The notes: generated by a model from the sequence alone, not told the origin. A stretch of 64,000 nt of DNA from Opitutaceae bacterium (GCA_027482185.1 JAIXWF010000012.1:248001-312000), one strand, 5' to 3'; positions 8,456 to 18,300 are shown, counted from the stretch's first letter. Translations and numbers: made by a program.

Positions 8456-9295
8456 ATGAAGCCCATCCGCAAGCTCGCGATCGTCGTGAACGAGGAGAAA
8501 CCCGGCGCGCCGGACCTCGCCCGCGATCTTTGCCGGATCGCCACGGCCGCCGGCGTGCGCTGCAAGCAGACGACCCGCTTCCCCGTCGCGCGCGGCTACC
8601 TCCGCGGCATGGATGCGTGCTGCGTCATCGGCGGCGACGGCACCCTCCTCGGCGTCGCCCGCGAGTCCGTCCGCGAACAGGTTCCCATCATCGGCGTCAA
8701 CCGCGGCAGCCTCGGTTTCCTGACCACGTTTTCCGCCGACGAAGTCCGCGGCCAGTTCGCCCGGGTTTTGGGCGGCGAGTTCGTGCTCGACCGCCGCGCG
8801 ATGCTCGCCTGCTCCACGCGTCCCGGTTCCGAGGACCTCGCGCTCAACGACGTCCTCATCAAGGCGGAGGTCAATTCGCGGCTCGTGCGCCTCGAGGTCT
8901 TCGCGGACGGCGAACTCGTCACCGACTACACCTGCGACGGCCTCATTTTTTCCACGCCGACCGGCTCGACCGCGTACAACCTGTCCGCCGGCGGGCCCAT
9001 CGTGCATCCGTCGGCCGGCGTCATCGCGATGACGCCGATCTGCCCGCACACGCTGAGCAACCGCTCGATCATTTTCCGCGACCACGTTAAGCTCCGGGTT
9101 TTCAACCGCTCCGCCGATTCACGCCTGCTGGTGGCGATGGACGGGCAGCGAAATCTCAAGGTCGGCACCCGCTCGCCGGTCGAAATCTCGGTCGCAAAAC
9201 TGCGTCTGCCCTTGGCCCAGCGCCCCGACTATTCCCATTTCTCCGTCGTGCGCACCAAGCTCAAGTGGAGCGGCGGCTTCGTCGAGAAACGCTGA
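8456..9295 (+). CDS. nadK: NAD kinase
   Basis: A 279-residue ATP/polyphosphate-dependent NAD kinase that makes NADP. The diagnostic GGDGT is at 59-63, the NE-type motif reads ND at 131-132, and STPTGSTAY lies at 167-175. The ATG at 8456 (MKPIRKLAIVVN) places the first beta strand normally. An in-frame ATG at 8441 and a TTG at 8426 overlapping the upstream stop are alternatives. It is the last gene of the run beginning at 4168, and a repeat-rich convergent gap follows. Confidence 0.93.
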   Translation: MKPIRKLAIVVNEEKPGAPDLARDLCRIATAAGVRCKQTTRFPVARGYLRGMDACCVIGGDGTLLGVARESVREQVPIIGVNRGSLGFLTTFSADEVRGQFARVLGGEFVLDRRAMLACSTRPGSEDLALNDVLIKAEVNSRLVRLEVFADGELVTDYTCDGLIFSTPTGSTAYNLSAGGPIVHPSAGVIAMTPICPHTLSNRSIIFRDHVKLRVFNRSADSRLLVAMDGQRNLKVGTRSPVEISVAKLRLPLAQRPDYSHFSVVRTKLKWSGGFVEKR

Positions 9296-9324
9296 ACCGG
9301 CCGCCGCCCGCCGGCAGGGAGATA

Positions 9325-9478
9325 TTGGTTTTGGGTTTTGGGTTTGGAGTTCGGGGTTCGGAGTTTGGAATTCTAAGTTTGAAATTCAGAGTTTGCGGTT
9401 CGAATTCCGGTTTCCGGTCTCCGCATTCCGGTCTCCGGTTTCATATATCCGCTCTCCGGTTTCCGATATCCGAATCTT
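9325..9478. repeat. low-complexity intergenic repeat tract
   Basis: The first half (9325-9404) is a degenerate GGTTTTGGG / GGAGTTCGG / GGAATTC run. The second half (9405-9478) is a CCGGTTTCCGG / GGTCTCCGCATTCCGG run. The two halves are imperfectly complementary around GAATTC centres. The 26 bases at 9407-9432 recur exactly at 38331-38356, and the 20 bases at 9420-9439 recur exactly at 24923-24942. The tract lies between the 3' ends of nadK and the EF-hand gene and contains no credible reading frame. Confidence 0.8.
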
Positions 9479-9520
9479 GGCTCCACGGCATTGGCTCTGG
9501 GCGCTCCGAAACTCGGACAG

Positions 9521-9548
9521 CAAAAAACCCCGGCTTGCGACCGGGGTT
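9521..9548 (-). terminator. intrinsic terminator of the EF-hand gene
   Basis: Stem AACCCCGG (9526-9533) / CCGGGGTT (9541-9548) with a 7-base loop. On the minus strand it is followed by a run of six T residues. It lies 26 bases beyond the stop of the EF-hand gene. Confidence 0.85.
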
Positions 9549-9573
9549 CGAAAATCGCGAACGGATGAACCGC

Positions 9574-9828
9574 TCAGTTCTTGTTCTTCTTGGCTTCCTT
9601 CTCGGCCTTGGCCTTGTCCATGTCGGCCTTGCGGGCGGCTTCTTCGTCGGCGTCCAGCTTGCCGTTGCCGTTCTTGTCGTACTTCTTCAGGTCGGCTTCC
9701 ATCTTCTTCTTCTTCTTCTCGGCCTTGGCGGCATCGTCGTCGGCGGCGCGGGCCACCGGAGCGGCGAAGGCGAAAGCGAGGGCCAGCAGGCTGGCGATCA
9801 GGGTAAGTTTAGAGGCAGTGTTTTTCAT
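9574..9828 (-). CDS. small secreted EF-hand protein
   Basis: An 84-residue protein. A cleavable signal peptide (residues 1 to about 29, ending PVARA) precedes a Lys/Glu/Ala-rich helical domain. It carries one canonical EF-hand loop at 51-62 (D-K-N-G-N-G-K-L-D-A-D-E), with D51, N53, N55, D59 and E62 as the likely Ca2+ ligands. A role in periplasmic Ca2+ binding or as a small structural protein is inference. The start at 9828 (MKNTASKL) places the signal peptide properly. A strong terminator follows, and upstream is an AT-rich stretch (TTAATTACAATAAATG, read on the plus strand) that may hold its promoter. Confidence 0.82.
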   Translation of the reverse strand: MKNTASKLTLIASLLALAFAFAAPVARAADDDAAKAEKKKKKMEADLKKYDKNGNGKLDADEEAARKADMDKAKAEKEAKKNKN

Positions 9829-9877
9829 AGGGCGCGCAAAAGTTGCGAGATCGTCCGGCAAAAATCCAGTCCGTTAA

Positions 9878-10684
9878 TTACAATAAATGCAGGAGGTCCG
9901 CCCTGACCTCCCCGAGCCGCTTGTAGGCCGCCAAGTCCTCCGGCATCGTCATCAACGCCCGCCGCAAACCCACCCCGGCCCCGGCCCGGACCACGTCGTC
10001 CAGCCGATGATTTGCGATGCGGATCGCAAAGACGATGCCCGCCCCGCCGGGCAAGGCCGCCAGCATCTGATGCTCCACCCGCAGCCAAAGCCGGTCCAAC
10101 GCGACCGGCCGCGCCGGGCCCGGCAACCTCCGGGCCGGGTGCAGATTCAGGTCGTCCGTCGCCGCGATCCCCCAATTGTCCCGGAGAAACGCGCTGCCGG
10201 GACGCAGTTTGCCGAGAAAGCTCCGGATCGGCGTCCCCAGCGCCGGATTGAGCCCCGGCACCGGCGCATGGATGAAGTCCATCGTCTCCCCCGCCTTCTC
10301 CTCCAGCGCCCAGCCCGTCGGAAAACACAGCACCCCGGCCACCAACCGGAAAACGCCGGCAGCGTCCGGGGCCAAAAACAACAGATCCGGTTCATGCGCC
10401 GTGCCGAGTTGCCAAAGGTCGTCGCGCACCCCCGCGGCCCCGGCCGGCCGCGGGCACGGCGCCTCGGCCGCGGGCCACGCGGCGGCAAACTCCCGGAGCG
10501 GTGCTTCGCCGGCCGGCAACACGCACGCGTAGCGCTCCGGCGTCTCGCCCAACCAACGCGCCCGGATCCGGCGGACGTCGCCGGTCGGATCCGCGGTCCG
10601 CAGAAAATCCTCCGGCCGGCCGCGCCGCAGCATCAGGTGCAGCCGGAAATCCTCGTCCGGCAGCAACTCGGCCAACGGAATCAT
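9878..10684 (-). CDS. DUF3445 / heme-dependent oxidative N-demethylase family protein
   Basis: A 268-residue protein resembling DUF3445, a family that includes heme-dependent oxidative N-demethylase subunits. Characteristic stretches are VAGVLCFPTGWALEEK, the IHAPVPG motif and a RDNWGI motif near 168, which in the family shape the heme/PAS-like pocket. There is no signal peptide, so it is probably cytoplasmic. It starts 14 bases after the stop of the M16 peptidase gene, which points to co-transcription. The substrate is unknown. Confidence 0.78.
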   Translation of the reverse strand: MIPLAELLPDEDFRLHLMLRRGRPEDFLRTADPTGDVRRIRARWLGETPERYACVLPAGEAPLREFAAAWPAAEAPCPRPAGAAGVRDDLWQLGTAHEPDLLFLAPDAAGVFRLVAGVLCFPTGWALEEKAGETMDFIHAPVPGLNPALGTPIRSFLGKLRPGSAFLRDNWGIAATDDLNLHPARRLPGPARPVALDRLWLRVEHQMLAALPGGAGIVFAIRIANHRLDDVVRAGAGVGLRRALMTMPEDLAAYKRLGEVRADLLHLL

Positions 10685-10698
10685 GGGCCGGGCACGCC

Positions 10699-13269
10699 TT
10701 ACGGACGCACGACGAGCTGCATGCGCCGCTCCGCGCCGAAGTAGCGCGTCGCAAAGGCCGCGAGCTCGGCGACGGTCACCGCGTCGATGCGCCCGTCGTA
10801 ATTTTTCCAGTCGTTGATCGGCTGGCCCTGCAACGCGTTCAATCCCGCCTGCATCGCGCGGGCCGAATTGGTCTGCAGGCTTTGCCGCCGCGCCGCCTTC
10901 AGGCGCGCCTGGCAGCGCCCCAATTCCGCGGCGTCGATTTCACCCGCCTTCACGCGCGCGATCTCCGCGTCGATCTCGGCGAGCACCTCGTCTTCCTTGC
11001 CGGGCTGCGTGCCCGCGAAGAAATAGAACATGCCCGCGTCGAGCCCCGTCACGCGCCCCGACCGCACGAAGTAAGCCAGGCCTTTTTCCTCGCGCACGCG
11101 CTCGAAGAGCCGCGACGCCATGCCGCTGAAGAGTTCGTCGGCCATTTCCCCGACGTAGAAGTCCGGGCTGTTCACGGTCGGTCCGGCGAAGGCCTGCATC
11201 ACGACGGCCTGTTCGCGCGGTTCCTTTTCCACCCACGCCCCGCACGCCGCCGGCAGCGACTGCGGTGCCGGGGCCGGCGGAAACGCCAGCGGTTTCCCGG
11301 CCGGTATCCGTTGCAAAAACGCCTTCAGTTTCGGCAGCAGTTTCGCCGGATCGAAATCGCCGGCGACGGCGAGCACCGTGTTGGGCCCCACGCAAAGCCG
11401 GCGGTGCAGGTCGCGCAGATCCGCCGGCGTCAGCGCCTTCAGTCCCGCCGGATCGCCCTGCGCGTCGAGCGCGAGCGGATGGTTGCCGAAGAACCGCGCC
11501 CGGCCGCGCCGGCGCGTGAGCTGCACGACGTCGTCGTCGTCCTGGAGCAACGCCGCTACCTGCGCGTCGCGCTCGAGTTCGAACGCCGCCGGCTTGAACG
11601 CGGGCGCGAGCACGGCGTCCGCCAAAATCTCCAGCGCCCGGTCGAAGTCCGGCGGCAACACCTCGGCGACGAGGCCGAGGCTGTTGTTGCCGGAGAACGG
11701 GAAGAACGCGCCGCCGACCTCCTCGATGCGCTCCGCGACCGCGGCCGCGCTGCGCTTGCGCGTGTCCTTCGTGAGCAAGGTCGCCAACAGCCCGGTCGCC
11801 CCGCGGCGCCCCGGCGTCTCGAACAGCGGCCCGCCCTGCATCAGGAAACGCAGGTGCAAATTGGGCAGACGGCGGTCGGGCTGGAGCAGCAAGCGGGCGC
11901 CGTTGGCCAGCTTGACCTCCGTGAAATCGGGCCGCGGGGCGGTCGCCGCGGCGGTCGCGGGCACGCCGCCGGCCGCCGCCGCCGGATTCAGCGAAACCTC
12001 GATGAGGCGGGCCGCCGGGAGGTACGTCCGCAGGGCGCGGACGAGGTCGGCCGGCCGCACCCGGCGCACCGCCTCGAAAAACGTGCGGCTGTGGTCGAGG
12101 TCGCCCACGACGACTTCCGCCACGCCGAGCCGGGAGGCTTGGCCGCTCATCGTCTTGCGGGAATTGATCTCCCCGACCACGAGCTGCCGCACCGCCTTGC
12201 GCAACTGCGCCGCCGTGAAGCCCCGCCGCAGGCAGCGCGCGAGCGCGGCATGGATCGCCGCCGCCGCCTCGTCGCGCTTGGCCGCGTCGCAAGTATAGGA
12301 AAGGCAGAAGAGCCCCGTCGTGCCCGGGTTCCAGCTGGAGGCGTCGATCGCGTGCACGAGGCCGGTCTTTTCGCGGATCTCCTGCCAAAGGATGGAACTG
12401 TCGCCGTTCCCCAGCACCATCGCCAGGAGGTCGAGCACCGGCGCGTCCGCGTGCGCCAGCCCCGGGATCGGCCAAGCGAGCACGGCGCGGGTGATCTCGA
12501 CGTCCTCGTAACGGTGGTCCCGCCGCGGCGCCAGTTGCGCGGGTTCCTCCGGCACCAGCACGGGCGCCAGCCGGACGCGCGGGGCGGTCCCGAAGTGCCG
12601 CTCGACGTCGGCCCGCACCGCCGCGGGATCGACGTCGCCGACGACCACCACGACGAGGTTGTTCGGAACGTATCGCGCGCGGTAGTACGCGAGCAGGTCG
12701 TCGCGCGTCACCGCCGCGAAGACCTCGCGGTGGCCGATGATCGGCTGCCGGTACGGATGTTCGCGGAAAGCCGTCGCAAACAGCGCGTCCCAGAGCCGGT
12801 TGTCCGGGTCGTCGCGCGTCATCGCGATCTCGCGCAGAATGACGTCCTTTTCCTTCGCCACCTCGTCGGCGGGCAGCGTCGAGTGCAGGACGGCGTCGGC
12901 CAGCAGGTCGACGGCGACGCCGGTGTGCTCGCTGGGGAGATCGATGTAGTAGACCGTGCGGTCGAAGGTCGTGTACGCGTTGATGTAGCCGCCGTGGGCC
13001 TGGACCGTGGCGCTGATTTCGCGCCCGGCGCGGCGCTCGGTGCCCTTGAAGAGCATGTGCTCGAGGTAGTGCGAGAGCCCCGCGCCGAGGTACGCGCCTT
13101 CGTGCTGGCTGCCGGTCTTCACCCACACTTGCACCGAGGCCAGGGCCGCGGAGGGATCGCGTTTCACCAGCAACGTGAGGCCGTTCGCGAGAATCGTCCG
13201 CTCCACGGGCTCGCGCCAGAACGTATCCAGCAAACGGAGATCGGAGGCGGCGGCGGCGGGTTTGGACAT
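10699..13269 (-). CDS. M16 family zinc peptidase (two-module)
   Basis: An 856-residue pitrilysin-family protein with two tandem M16 units in one chain. The N-terminal unit has the inverted zinc motif HYLEH (H67, E70, H71) followed by the downstream acidic region near FDRTVYYIDLPSE. The C-terminal unit (about 440-856) keeps the fold, including an RVREEKGLAYFVRSG stretch, but lacks HxxEH, as is usual for the regulatory half. No signal peptide is visible. It likely degrades short peptides. It sits between the Minf_1886 gene (79-base gap) and the DUF3445 gene (14-base gap). Confidence 0.92.
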   Translation of the reverse strand: MSKPAAAASDLRLLDTFWREPVERTILANGLTLLVKRDPSAALASVQVWVKTGSQHEGAYLGAGLSHYLEHMLFKGTERRAGREISATVQAHGGYINAYTTFDRTVYYIDLPSEHTGVAVDLLADAVLHSTLPADEVAKEKDVILREIAMTRDDPDNRLWDALFATAFREHPYRQPIIGHREVFAAVTRDDLLAYYRARYVPNNLVVVVVGDVDPAAVRADVERHFGTAPRVRLAPVLVPEEPAQLAPRRDHRYEDVEITRAVLAWPIPGLAHADAPVLDLLAMVLGNGDSSILWQEIREKTGLVHAIDASSWNPGTTGLFCLSYTCDAAKRDEAAAAIHAALARCLRRGFTAAQLRKAVRQLVVGEINSRKTMSGQASRLGVAEVVVGDLDHSRTFFEAVRRVRPADLVRALRTYLPAARLIEVSLNPAAAAGGVPATAAATAPRPDFTEVKLANGARLLLQPDRRLPNLHLRFLMQGGPLFETPGRRGATGLLATLLTKDTRKRSAAAVAERIEEVGGAFFPFSGNNSLGLVAEVLPPDFDRALEILADAVLAPAFKPAAFELERDAQVAALLQDDDDVVQLTRRRGRARFFGNHPLALDAQGDPAGLKALTPADLRDLHRRLCVGPNTVLAVAGDFDPAKLLPKLKAFLQRIPAGKPLAFPPAPAPQSLPAACGAWVEKEPREQAVVMQAFAGPTVNSPDFYVGEMADELFSGMASRLFERVREEKGLAYFVRSGRVTGLDAGMFYFFAGTQPGKEDEVLAEIDAEIARVKAGEIDAAELGRCQARLKAARRQSLQTNSARAMQAGLNALQGQPINDWKNYDGRIDAVTVAELAAFATRYFGAERRMQLVVRP

Positions 13270-13348
13270 GAAGCAGGTAGAGTTGCCGCAGCGCCCGGCC
13301 CGGCGTCGACGCCAAAAACAGGCGCCCGACCGGCGGCCGCGGCGCAGT

Positions 13349-13780
13349 TCAGGCGGCGCCGAAGGCTTCCGGCCCGCCCGGCAGGCGTTTCGCCGGCTGG
13401 AACGGCTTCACGAACGCCTCGTCGAAATCGAAGAGATCGGAGAAGTCCTCGCGGCGGTCGTTCTCCGTTTTCGAAAAGACATTGTACTCGATCAGATTGA
13501 AAACGATGTCGCCGAAATCGCGGCAGCGTTTCACGCCCCAGGTGTTGAGCACCGTCTTTGCCAGCGGCCCGAACTGGTCGAGCGCGTAGACGCGCAGGCC
13601 TTCCAGCAACTCGGGCCCGGAAACATGCCGCGAACGCTCGGCGCGCGCCGCGTCTTTCTTCCGCAGCTCCTTCACGGTGTGGTCCAAACCCAGCCGTACG
13701 AAATCATACGCCTTCCGGTCGAACCGGGGATCCTCTTTGCAAATCAATGCCACAATCTCGCTAAAGTCCGGGTTTTGCAT
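13349..13780 (-). CDS. Minf_1886 family protein (PVC-restricted)
   Basis: A 143-residue soluble protein matching the Minf_1886 family, a conserved hypothetical of Verrucomicrobia and Planctomycetes. Recognisable stretches are DPRFDRKAYDFVRLGLDHT, the SGPELLEGLRVYALDQFG region and VKRCRDFGDIVFNLIE. The function is unknown, and it is one of the better lineage markers in the window. It is the probable first gene of the minus-strand group running down to the EF-hand gene, and its start at 13780 faces the Fur regulator across a divergent 136-base gap. Confidence 0.9.
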   Translation of the reverse strand: MQNPDFSEIVALICKEDPRFDRKAYDFVRLGLDHTVKELRKKDAARAERSRHVSGPELLEGLRVYALDQFGPLAKTVLNTWGVKRCRDFGDIVFNLIEYNVFSKTENDRREDFSDLFDFDEAFVKPFQPAKRLPGGPEAFGAA

Positions 13781-13856
13781 GAGCGCGGGCCGACGTTGGC
13801 ACAGCGTTTGACGCGGCGCAATCCCCCGGATGACCGCAGAAGCCCCTGAGTGTTAA

Positions 13857-13871
13857 TGCTAATGATTATTA
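13857..13871. promoter_or_regulatory. Fur-box-like operator
   Basis: TGCTAATGATTATTA matches the 7-1-7 Fur consensus TGATAATGATTATCA at 13 of 15 positions. It lies 46 bases before the start of the Fur-family gene in the most AT-rich stretch of the area (about 13850-13915). This suggests autoregulation, and possibly regulation of the divergent 13780 gene. Confidence 0.65.
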
Positions 13872-13916
13872 TCTGGAATTTTCCCTATAGCGCGTCATTA
13901 ATTTGTAAAAACCTAA

Positions 13917-14450
13917 ATGATCTCCTCTACCGCGACCCACCACCCGCTGGCCGGGAATTCCAAAAATGGCGCCAAAGCGCCAACCGCTGTCGAACTTGCG
14001 ACCGCCCGGCTAAAGTCCGCCGGTTTGCGCATCACCCAGCCGCGCTTGGCCATTTTGGGCGCCCTGAGCCGCCGCGAGCAGCCGACGACCATCGAGCAGA
14101 TCCACGAGGATGTCGGCGCCGGTAATTGCGATTTGGTTACGGTCTACCGCTGCATGGCGGCTTTCGAGGAGATCGGTCTGGTGCGCCGCGCGTTCTTCCA
14201 CAACGGCACCGCCCTCTACGAGATCAACCTCGGCCAACCCACCCGCTACCACGTCGTGTGCAAAGCCACGAATCGCGTCGAGGAACTCGATCCCGCGGTT
14301 TCCGAGGAACTGCGCCGCGCCATCGAAACCGTGCAGGAGGGCCTCCGCGCCCGCGGTTTCGCCGAGGTCGGCCACATCGTGGAATTCTTCGGCGTCTCGC
14401 CGCAGTCCGCCCGCCTGGCCCCGGTTGCGGCCGTTCCGGCGGTGCGCTGA
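13917..14450 (+). CDS. Fur family transcriptional regulator
   Basis: A 177-residue winged-helix regulator of the Fur/Zur/PerR family. The DNA-binding part spans about 28-100 (RITQPRLAIL, TTIEQIHEDV, DLVTVYRCMAAFEEIGLV). The dimerisation part starts with YHVVCKATNRVEELD, where only one Cys (C115) remains of the usual CxxC pair, and no second CxxC follows, so the structural zinc site is reduced or absent. The specific metal is unknown. A Fur-box-like site lies upstream and the convergent neighbour is a superoxide dismutase, so iron/manganese or oxidative stress control is plausible. Its own mRNA ends at a hairpin terminator at 14471. Confidence 0.88.
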   Translation: MISSTATHHPLAGNSKNGAKAPTAVELATARLKSAGLRITQPRLAILGALSRREQPTTIEQIHEDVGAGNCDLVTVYRCMAAFEEIGLVRRAFFHNGTALYEINLGQPTRYHVVCKATNRVEELDPAVSEELRRAIETVQEGLRARGFAEVGHIVEFFGVSPQSARLAPVAAVPAVR

Positions 14451-14470
14451 TCGCCCGTTTTCGAACTTTG

Positions 14471-14501
14471 GCCGATCCGGTTTGCTCCGGACCGGCTTTT
14501 T
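14471..14501 (+). terminator. intrinsic terminator of the Fur gene
   Basis: Stem GCCGATCCGG (14471-14480) / CCGGACCGGC (14487-14496), ten pairs with one mismatch and a 6-base loop, followed by TTTTT. It lies 20 bases after the fur stop, in the convergent gap with the superoxide dismutase. Confidence 0.85.
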
Positions 14502-14516
14502 GGTGCCCGGACGCCG

Positions 14517-15245
14517 TCAGCGCGCCGCGACAAAGAGCGCGTTGGCCCGGTCCCAGTTCACGACCTGCCAAAACGCGGCGATAAAGTCCGCCCGGCGGTT
14601 CTGGTACTTGAGATAGTAGGCGTGCTCCCAGACATCGAGCCCGACGATCGGCACGGCGCCGTCGCTCAGGGGCGTGTCCTGGTTGGCGGTGGAGGTCACC
14701 GCCAGTTTGCCGTCCTTGAGTGCCAGCCAGGCCCAGCCACTGCCGAAACGGCCGGCCGCCGCCGCGGCAAACCGCGTCTTGAACTCGTCGAACGACCCGA
14801 AGGCCTGCGTGATCGCGGAACCGAGCTCGGCCTTCGGCACGCCGCCGGCCTTGGGACCGATGATCTGCCAGAAATGGGCGTGGTTCAGGTGGCCGCCGGC
14901 GTTGTTGCGGAGGACGGTGCGCACCGCGGCCGGCAGGGCCTCGAGGTTCCGCATCATCGCCTCGGCCGACTGCGTCGCCAGCGCCGGCTGGTCCTTCAGC
15001 GCGTTGTTGGCGTTGGTGATGTAGGCTTGGTGATGCTTGCCATGGTGAATCTCCATCGTGCGCGCATCGAAGTGCGGCTCCAGCGCATCGTAGGCATAGT
15101 CCAGTTTCGGCAGGACGAACGGCGGCATCGTGCCGGCCGCGGCGGGCGCGGCGCCGGCCGGGAGCGAACCGAGGCCGGCGAGCGCGGCGCCGGCGCCCAA
15201 GGTTTTCAACGCGGTGCGGCGGGTAACGGGTCGGGAGGAAAGCAT
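14517..15245 (-). CDS. Tat-exported superoxide dismutase, Mn type
   Basis: A 242-residue Fe/Mn superoxide dismutase with an extra 40-residue leader containing [17 protein letters not shown], a twin-arginine signal. It should therefore be exported folded with its metal to the periplasm. Metal ligands are H67, H122, D204 and H208, and H71 is the conserved second-sphere His. Q189 in the TANQD motif and the glycines of NNAGGH follow the manganese pattern rather than the iron one. It is convergent with the Fur gene. Cytoplasmic sod genes lack such a leader, which makes this copy notable. Confidence 0.92.
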   Translation of the reverse strand: MLSSRPVTRRTALKTLGAGAALAGLGSLPAGAAPAAAGTMPPFVLPKLDYAYDALEPHFDARTMEIHHGKHHQAYITNANNALKDQPALATQSAEAMMRNLEALPAAVRTVLRNNAGGHLNHAHFWQIIGPKAGGVPKAELGSAITQAFGSFDEFKTRFAAAAAGRFGSGWAWLALKDGKLAVTSTANQDTPLSDGAVPIVGLDVWEHAYYLKYQNRRADFIAAFWQVVNWDRANALFVAAR

Positions 15246-15309
15246 GCCGCGACCGTACCGTCCTCGCCCGCTCCGGCAAGGCCCCGCGGCGGATTTTCCC
15301 GTCCCGGCC

Positions 15310-18300
15310 TCACCGCGTACCGCCGCCGAAACGGATCCGCGGATCCAGCCAGAGCAACAAAAGGTCGCTGACCAAGGTGCCGATCATGCCAAGCAGGCTC
15401 AAAATCATCAGCATCGAACCTGCCAGATAGACATCCTCCGCGAGCAGGGCATCGAACAGCGTCGGCCCCACCATCGGCAGGCTCAGCACCATCGCCACCA
15501 GCGCGCCGCCGGAAACGAGATGCGGGAAAAGTCCGCCCAAACTGGATACGAACGGATTCAGCGCGAGGCGCACCGGGTACTTGAGCAGCAGCCGCAGCGG
15601 GCGCACGCCCTTCGCCCGCGCGGTCGTGACGTACGGTTTGCGCAGCTCGTCGAGCAGGTTGGCCCGCATCACGCGCACCATGCCCGCTGCTGAGCCGCAG
15701 CCGAGCACCAGCACCGGCAGCCAGATGTGCCGCATGAGGTCCGCGACCTTGCCCCAGGTCCAACCCTGCAGGCTGGCGTATTCGGGCGAGAACAACCCCG
15801 ACAGGCTCAGGCCGAACCAGCGTTTGCCGAGGTACATCACGACCAGGGCGAGGAGGAACGAAGGCACGGACACGCCCAGAAACGCCGCGAACGTGAGCAC
15901 GTAGTCGCCCGGCGAATACTGCCGGACCGCCGAGTAGATGCCGGTCGGCAGCGCGATCAGCCACGTGAACAGCACGGTGGCCAGCGAGACCGCGACCGTG
16001 AGGACAATCCGGTCGCCGATCACTTCCGCGGCCGGCTTCTCGTGTTCCATCGACAGCCCGAGGTCGCCCTGCAGCAGTCCCTTGTCGGCCGGCTGGAAGG
16101 TCGTGAACCAAGTCAGGCCGAGCCAACGCGCGTAGCGCTGCCACAGCGGCTCATCGAGCCGGAAGTTCCGCCGCAATTCCGCGGCGAGTTCCTCGCTCGC
16201 CGGCGTCCCTTCCATTTCCAGCCGCGCCACCCGCATCTCCGCGAAATCGCCCGGGGGCAGCTGCACCAGCACGAACACGATCACCGACACCGCCAGCATG
16301 GTCGGCGCCATCAGCAGGAGGCGCCGGCCGATGAGCGGATGCCGCGCCGCGGCCAACGCGATCGCCAGCGCCAGCGCGAGAGCCAGCAGGGTGCCCACCG
16401 TCGCGCCGAGCGTGTTGCCGCCGTCGGCATCGGATTCGCCCTCGCGCAGCCACGGTTCCGGCGCGACAAGGGCGTTCTTCACCTGCTCGCGGACCACCGG
16501 GTCGTCCTTGGGCCGCTCCCAGAAATACGTCTCGATGCCGGTGTTGCCGGGCGTCTGGAAATTCGCGCCGAACAGCGCCGTGCGCGGCACGTTGCGGAAC
16601 CCTTTCTTGACCACCACGAGCTGCGGCGGCGACGTCGCGATGCTGATGCTCCAGACGTTGTCCGCCGCGATGTCCAGCACCTCGCGGAACCGCGCGATCC
16701 GCTCCGGCTCCGAGGTCATCATGCTCGTCTCGTCGAGAATCTCCATCGCGCGCCGCAAGGGGTGGCCGCGCGGCGGCTCGAGGGCGTTGGGCCGGTTGGC
16801 GGCGGGATCGCCGTGCAGGCCGCCGTATTGGTACCAGGTCCCGAAAGCCGGCGCGTAGAACGACTCGAAATAGGTCGGCACGAAGTTGCGCGGCTCGACC
16901 AGCGGGTAGAATTCGCTCTCGCCCGTCCACACGGTCAGGTCGTGCTCGTAGACGAGTTTTTCCTGCTCAAAAAGCCGGCGGGCACGGGAACGGAAGAGCA
17001 CGCGCACGCCGACCTTCGCCCAATCGTCGATCACGAACTGCGCCGGCCCGTCCGTCGTGTAGTCGGTCAGATTGAGGGTGAAACTCATCCGCGTGCCGTC
17101 CGGAAAGGTGCGGTATCCCTCGGCATCCCGCCGCGTGAGCCCGAGCCCGTCGAGCAGGCGGTTGGCGCGGGCGGGATCGTGTTCGATGAACGACCGCATC
17201 AGCCGCGGGTGGTGGTACGGCGAGTCCGGCGGCGGCGCGATCTGCGCCGGCTCGGCCTGGCCGTTGAACTCGGCCGCGATGATGTCGCGCCGGTTGATCG
17301 CGAGCGACAGCGCCTGCCGGAACGCGGTCTCGTTCAGCAGCGCGTGCTTGAGCTTCGTTTCCGGCCGCGCCGGATCGACGCGCCGGTTCAGGTTGGGGTA
17401 GACGGCGAACAGCGACTGCGTGCTCGGTTTCCAATGGTAGACTTCGTAGCCGTGGCGCGCCGCTTCGCCGAGGAGCAGAATGTGGTCGTCGTAACGCAGG
17501 TGCCGGTCCTGCATCGCGACTTCGCCGTTGGCCGCGCCGGTGGCGATCAGGTTGTTGGAACGGATGTCCATCACCAGCCGGTCGAGGTACGGCAGCTGGT
17601 TGCCCTGCGGATCGACGGCCCAGTAATAGGGATTGCGCACGAAGACCTGCGGCGACGTGGGATTGTAGGTCCGCAGGATCCACGGCCAAAGCCGCGGGTG
17701 CTCCGGATTCATGAAGTGCTTGATCCGGCGGTAGGCGGCCACCGGGCTCGACAGCCCGAGCGTTTCCATGGTGCGCCGGATCAACGCGGGGTCGCCGAGC
17801 TCGGGATGGAATTTCCGCAGGTAATGCGACGGCACGATGTGCTCCGTGTGGTCCTCGAAGTTCATCCCCGTGGAGGCGAGGCGCTCGAGGAAAAGCGGAT
17901 TCGGCTGCGCGAACTCGAAGCGGATCCGCAGCTCGTCGAGCTTGCGCACCGTCCCCTGCGTCGCCCCGGCCCGGAGGAACTTGGGCTGGCCGTTGAAGAA
18001 ACGGATTTCGTGGTCGTACCAGTAAACGATGTCGTCGGCGGTCAGCGGATGCCCGTCCGACCACTTCATGCCGCGGCGCAATTCGAACGTGAAACTGCGG
18101 AAATCCGGCGAGATCTCCCAGGCCTTCGCGACGTGCGGCACGATCGGGTAACCCAACGGCGACCACCGCACGAGCGTCGCCGCCGAGAGGCGCCAGTAGA
18201 TGGTCGAGAAATCGCCCATCGAATTGACGAAACGGTGCCACGTCCCGCCGTAGCGCCCGACGCCGTCCACGCCCTCGAGCACCACCGGCTCGGGCCCGAC

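Noticed and set aside
9325..9478. A CRISPR-like array in the repeat tract
   Set aside because: Units are short, degenerate and contiguous, without uniform repeats or unique spacers, and no cas gene is present.
10501..13500. A 999-residue plus-strand open frame opposite the M16 peptidase
   Set aside because: Arg/Pro/His-rich composition typical of shadows. The minus-strand frame contains HYLEH and the whole M16 architecture.
13781..13916. A small RNA or riboswitch in the AT-rich region before the Fur gene
   Set aside because: The AT-rich character is explained by promoter and Fur-box-like sequence. No stable structure or known riboswitch core was seen.
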